DNA of 7,203 bases from Pseudomonadota bacterium (GTDB lineage Bacteria; Pseudomonadota; Alphaproteobacteria; Rhizobiales; Devosiaceae), in NCBI GenBank assembly GCA_023433775.1, contig JAEYTY010000117.1, forward strand, positions 1-7,203, in the 5' to 3' direction. Positions 5,576-7,203 of the stretch are shown piece after piece (the stretch's first letter is position 1; the number at the start of each line of letters is the position of its first letter). Position numbers and translations under genes: made by a program. Under the pieces are notes generated by a model. It saw only the letters and a list, made by a program, of their open reading frames with translations. It had not been told where the DNA came from and ran no database searches.

Positions 5576-6226
5576 ATGAAGGTCCATATTCTCCGCGATG
5601 TTGCGGACAATTCTGATCGGGATTTACTGGAGCGGAATTACCGCCTGAGACACCAGATTTTTGTTGAACAACAGGGATGGGAGACCCTGCGAAGGCCAGA
5701 TGGCCGCGACATTGACGATTTCGATACGCCCCTGTCGACCCATATACTGGTCACCGACGAGGGCGAGCTGGTGGGAGGCTCGCGCCTCACGCCGCTCGAT
5801 ACACCGAACTTGCTGCAGACTGTTTTCAACGGGCTAGTGCATGGAGACCTCCCCGATGCGCCTTCGCTTGGGGCCGATTGGACGCGCTTTTATGTGCGGG
5901 CCGATCGACGCGAAGGCCGGCGGCGCGCTCCCGAGTCTGCAGCCCTTTTCTGCGCGATGATGGAATATGCCCTGTTGCAGGGCTATTCTTTCATCACATT
6001 CGTTTCGTCCATCTACATGCTCGAACACGGCACCAGTGTCGGGTGGCGGATCACGCCGCTGGGGCCATCGGTGATGATCGACGGCAAACCAACGATTGCC
6101 GCCTGGATAGAGGTTTCAGAGACAGCCCTGGACAATGTGCGGCGGGCCACCGGGATGGGCGTGACGCTCGTCCCGGCTGCCGTGCTGCGCGGGGGTGACA
6201 CAAGCCGCATCGATCTCAACTGCTGA
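5576..6226 (+). CDS. Acyl-homoserine-lactone synthase (LuxI family)
   Basis: This enzyme makes the quorum signal in the cytosol from S-adenosylmethionine and an acyl-ACP (or acyl-CoA). The 216 residues fit the family. Invariant N-terminal residues are present: R25, F29 and W35 (LRHQIFVEQQGW), D48 and D50 (DDFDTPLSTHILV), R70 (GGSRLTP) and R104 (DWTRFYVRADRR). The family normally has Glu three residues before that last Arg (E-x-S-R-F); here it is Asp101, a conservative change. Residues 120-160 form the acyl-chain domain (MMEYALLQGYSFITFVSSIY). The ATG at 5576 follows a GGGGG run by 4 bases, like its luxR partner. It is followed after 15 bases by a glycosyltransferase gene, so the two are very likely one operon. 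The acyl chain cannot be read from sequence. Confidence 0.94.
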   Translation: MKVHILRDVADNSDRDLLERNYRLRHQIFVEQQGWETLRRPDGRDIDDFDTPLSTHILVTDEGELVGGSRLTPLDTPNLLQTVFNGLVHGDLPDAPSLGADWTRFYVRADRREGRRRAPESAALFCAMMEYALLQGYSFITFVSSIYMLEHGTSVGWRITPLGPSVMIDGKPTIAAWIEVSETALDNVRRATGMGVTLVPAAVLRGGDTSRIDLNC

Positions 6227-6241
6227 GCGGAGCGCCCTGCC

Positions 6242-7105
6242 ATGTCCGCTGCCATTGACCTGATCCGGGCATTGCTTGGGCGACCGGTTGAAGACAGCGA
6301 AGCGCGCGCGGCCCTAACGCTGGCACTGGAAGCCGAAATCGACCCGCTGCGCTGGTGCGCCATCCATTTCGGACTTGGGGAAGGCGAAGCCATGCGCCGC
6401 GCCGCCGCTTGGGCGGATCTGGCCTTTTATGACGCCGTGCCGAGGCTGGCGCACGCTGACCTGCAGCCCGACCGGCTGGAAATGCTGGCCAATGTGCAGA
6501 TGTTCCGGGTGCAACTCCTCGACCGGGACGTGGCATTTGCGGCGCCCGATTTCTTCGGGGTGTTGCGGCTGCAACAGGCACGGCAACGCGACCCTGACCT
6601 GCGCAAGCATGTGTGCCTTGTGCCCGGCAATGCGCTACGGAGTTTTCTGGCGCAGGCCGCAGCCCCGGCTCTCGTCGACGGGGCAAGGCAGAACCTGGCG
6701 CGGCGCTGGCCCTATGCGACGGCACAACTGGACTTGACCAGAGCGGTGCGGCGCAGTTTTACGGCCATCGTCATCATCCTGGTGGGGCTGTTGGTGTCGG
6801 CGCCCTTTTCGGGGCAGATGTGGGTCTTGCCGATCTGGGTCGGGCTTGTGGCGCTGCCGGTTGCCTTGCGCGTTGCGGTGATGTTTGTGCCCCTCAAACC
6901 ATCGGCGCGCGTTCCGCCTTTTGTCGACGCGGCGGACCTGCCGATTTATTCGGTGCTGGTGCCCTTGCGGGACGAAGCCAATATGGTCAGCCAGCTTTTC
7001 GCCGCGCTCAAGCAGATCAATTACCCCTCGGACAAGCTCGATATCCTCCTGGTGGTGGAGCAGCGCTCTTCCTATAGATCGTGCCCCTCGGCGTGGTGTA
7101 ACTGA
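6242..7105 (+). CDS. Membrane glycosyltransferase family 2, truncated
   Basis: The first 273 residues look like the N-terminal part of a rhizobial-type membrane GT2 protein, a class probably acting in polysaccharide export or synthesis. Residues 20-160 form a cytoplasmic N-terminal domain (PDFFGVLRL, ALVDGARQNLARRWPY), perhaps of the GspE N-terminal type. Two membrane segments follow at about 173-188 and 194-216. The GT-A fold then opens with PIYSVLVPLRDEANMVSQL and ends at LDILLVVE (266-273). Full proteins of this type run to about 600 residues; here the DxD, acceptor and C-terminal membrane parts are missing. The last residues (RSSYRSCPSAWCN) look foreign, and no other frame restores the domain. 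The product is probably inactive. GGAG 9 bases before the ATG and a 15-base gap after luxI place it in that operon. Confidence 0.8.
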   Translation: MSAAIDLIRALLGRPVEDSEARAALTLALEAEIDPLRWCAIHFGLGEGEAMRRAAAWADLAFYDAVPRLAHADLQPDRLEMLANVQMFRVQLLDRDVAFAAPDFFGVLRLQQARQRDPDLRKHVCLVPGNALRSFLAQAAAPALVDGARQNLARRWPYATAQLDLTRAVRRSFTAIVIILVGLLVSAPFSGQMWVLPIWVGLVALPVALRVAVMFVPLKPSARVPPFVDAADLPIYSVLVPLRDEANMVSQLFAALKQINYPSDKLDILLVVEQRSSYRSCPSAWCN

Positions 7106-7173
7106 GGCAGGGCCTCCACGCATATCCGGCTTGGCCGGGTTGGTCAGCGTGCTGGGACTGCCGGCAGGCTGAC
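7091..7173 (+). ncRNA. Three-hairpin structured RNA candidate (bridge-RNA-like)
   Basis: Hairpin 1: gcgtgg (7091-7096) with ccacgc (7116-7121), with inner aggc/gcct (7105-7108/7112-7115). Hairpin 2: ccggc (7126-7130) with gccgg (7134-7138), 3-base loop. Hairpin 3: gtcagc (7143-7148) with gctgac (7168-7173), continuing after a 1x1 mismatch as tgctgg (7150-7155) with ccggca (7161-7166), including one G-U pair, and a 5-base loop. A run of three stems directly before a start codon suggests a functional RNA. IS110-group elements encode a bridge RNA of this general shape between left end and recombinase gene. This is a hypothesis, not a recognised sequence. Confidence 0.35.
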
Positions 7174-7190
7174 GAGGGGATCATCGCTCA

Positions 7191-7203
7191 ATGGGGCGAC
7201 GGA
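7191..7203 (+). CDS. Start of an unidentified gene, possibly a transposase (partial)
   Basis: ATG at 7191 is preceded by GAGGGG (7174-7179) at 11 bases, a convincing ribosome-binding site, and the four visible codons read MGRR before the window ends. Short basic N-termini are common in transposases, and the gene sits right after the structured segment that breaks the glycosyltransferase gene. Four codons cannot identify a family. It also might not be a gene at all. Confidence 0.4.

Larger units (their letters stand above)
7067..7203 (+). mobile_element. Probable left end of an inserted mobile element
   Basis: Glycosyltransferase-like coding ends between 7060 and about 7080, inside the catalytic domain. 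The rest of the window holds three hairpins, a strong ribosome-binding site and a new ATG. That is how an insertion sequence interrupting a gene looks at its left end. No terminal inverted repeat can be checked because the right end is outside the window. The start given is approximate; 7067 follows a CT-containing site (7066-7069) but is not proven. Assembly or recombination junctions are alternatives. Confidence 0.45.

Noticed and set aside
7061..7203. Simple frameshift in the glycosyltransferase gene
   Set aside because: Translating the other two forward frames after 7060 gives no GT2-like sequence, so one indel would not restore the protein within the visible bases.
7081..7203. Group II intron 5' end (GTGC start)
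   Set aside because: The GTGCG 5' consensus is not met, and only about 110 bases precede the next start codon, too few for domain I.

Overview
The window looks like a chromosomal stretch from a GC-rich alphaproteobacterium of the order Hyphomicrobiales. The evidence is a GcrA-type cell-cycle regulator divergent from argD-argF-hslO, an arrangement I associate with this order, plus a cluster of GANTC (CcrM methylation) sites at the divergent promoter. A Devosia-like genus is my guess from protein character and cannot be confirmed here.

Layout. Bases 1-78 are the last codons of a sensor histidine kinase. A hairpin with a T-rich tail on the minus strand (136-158) ends gcrA, which runs leftward from about 737 to 180. 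The region between gcrA and argD (738-1091) carries no gene but is dense in signals: five GANTC sites, a near-match to the CtrA box, a hairpin just 5' of the gcrA start, a terminator-like hairpin in the argD leader and a short inverted repeat. Then come argD (1092-2291), argF (2419-3351) and hslO (3475-4497), all on the plus strand. The first two make arginine; the third is the redox chaperone Hsp33.

After the hslO terminator the character changes to an accessory module: a LuxR-type quorum-sensing regulator (4757-5473), a LuxI-type acyl-homoserine-lactone synthase (5576-6226) and, 15 bases later, the start of a membrane glycosyltransferase (6242-7105). The luxR leader holds a perfect -10 hexamer and two sets of helically phased repeats. 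The luxI leader holds an 18-bp imperfect palindrome placed like a lux box. The simplest reading is a self-inducing signal circuit driving a surface-polysaccharide enzyme.

The glycosyltransferase is broken. Family-like sequence stops abruptly near 7060-7080, just after the first strand-helix-strand of its catalytic domain, and no other frame resumes it. What follows is three consecutive hairpins (7091-7173), then a good ribosome-binding site and an ATG at 7191 that opens a reading frame leaving the window. This is best explained by insertion of a mobile element whose left end makes a structured RNA. An IS110-type element with a bridge RNA is the most attractive hypothesis, but the window is too short to prove it.
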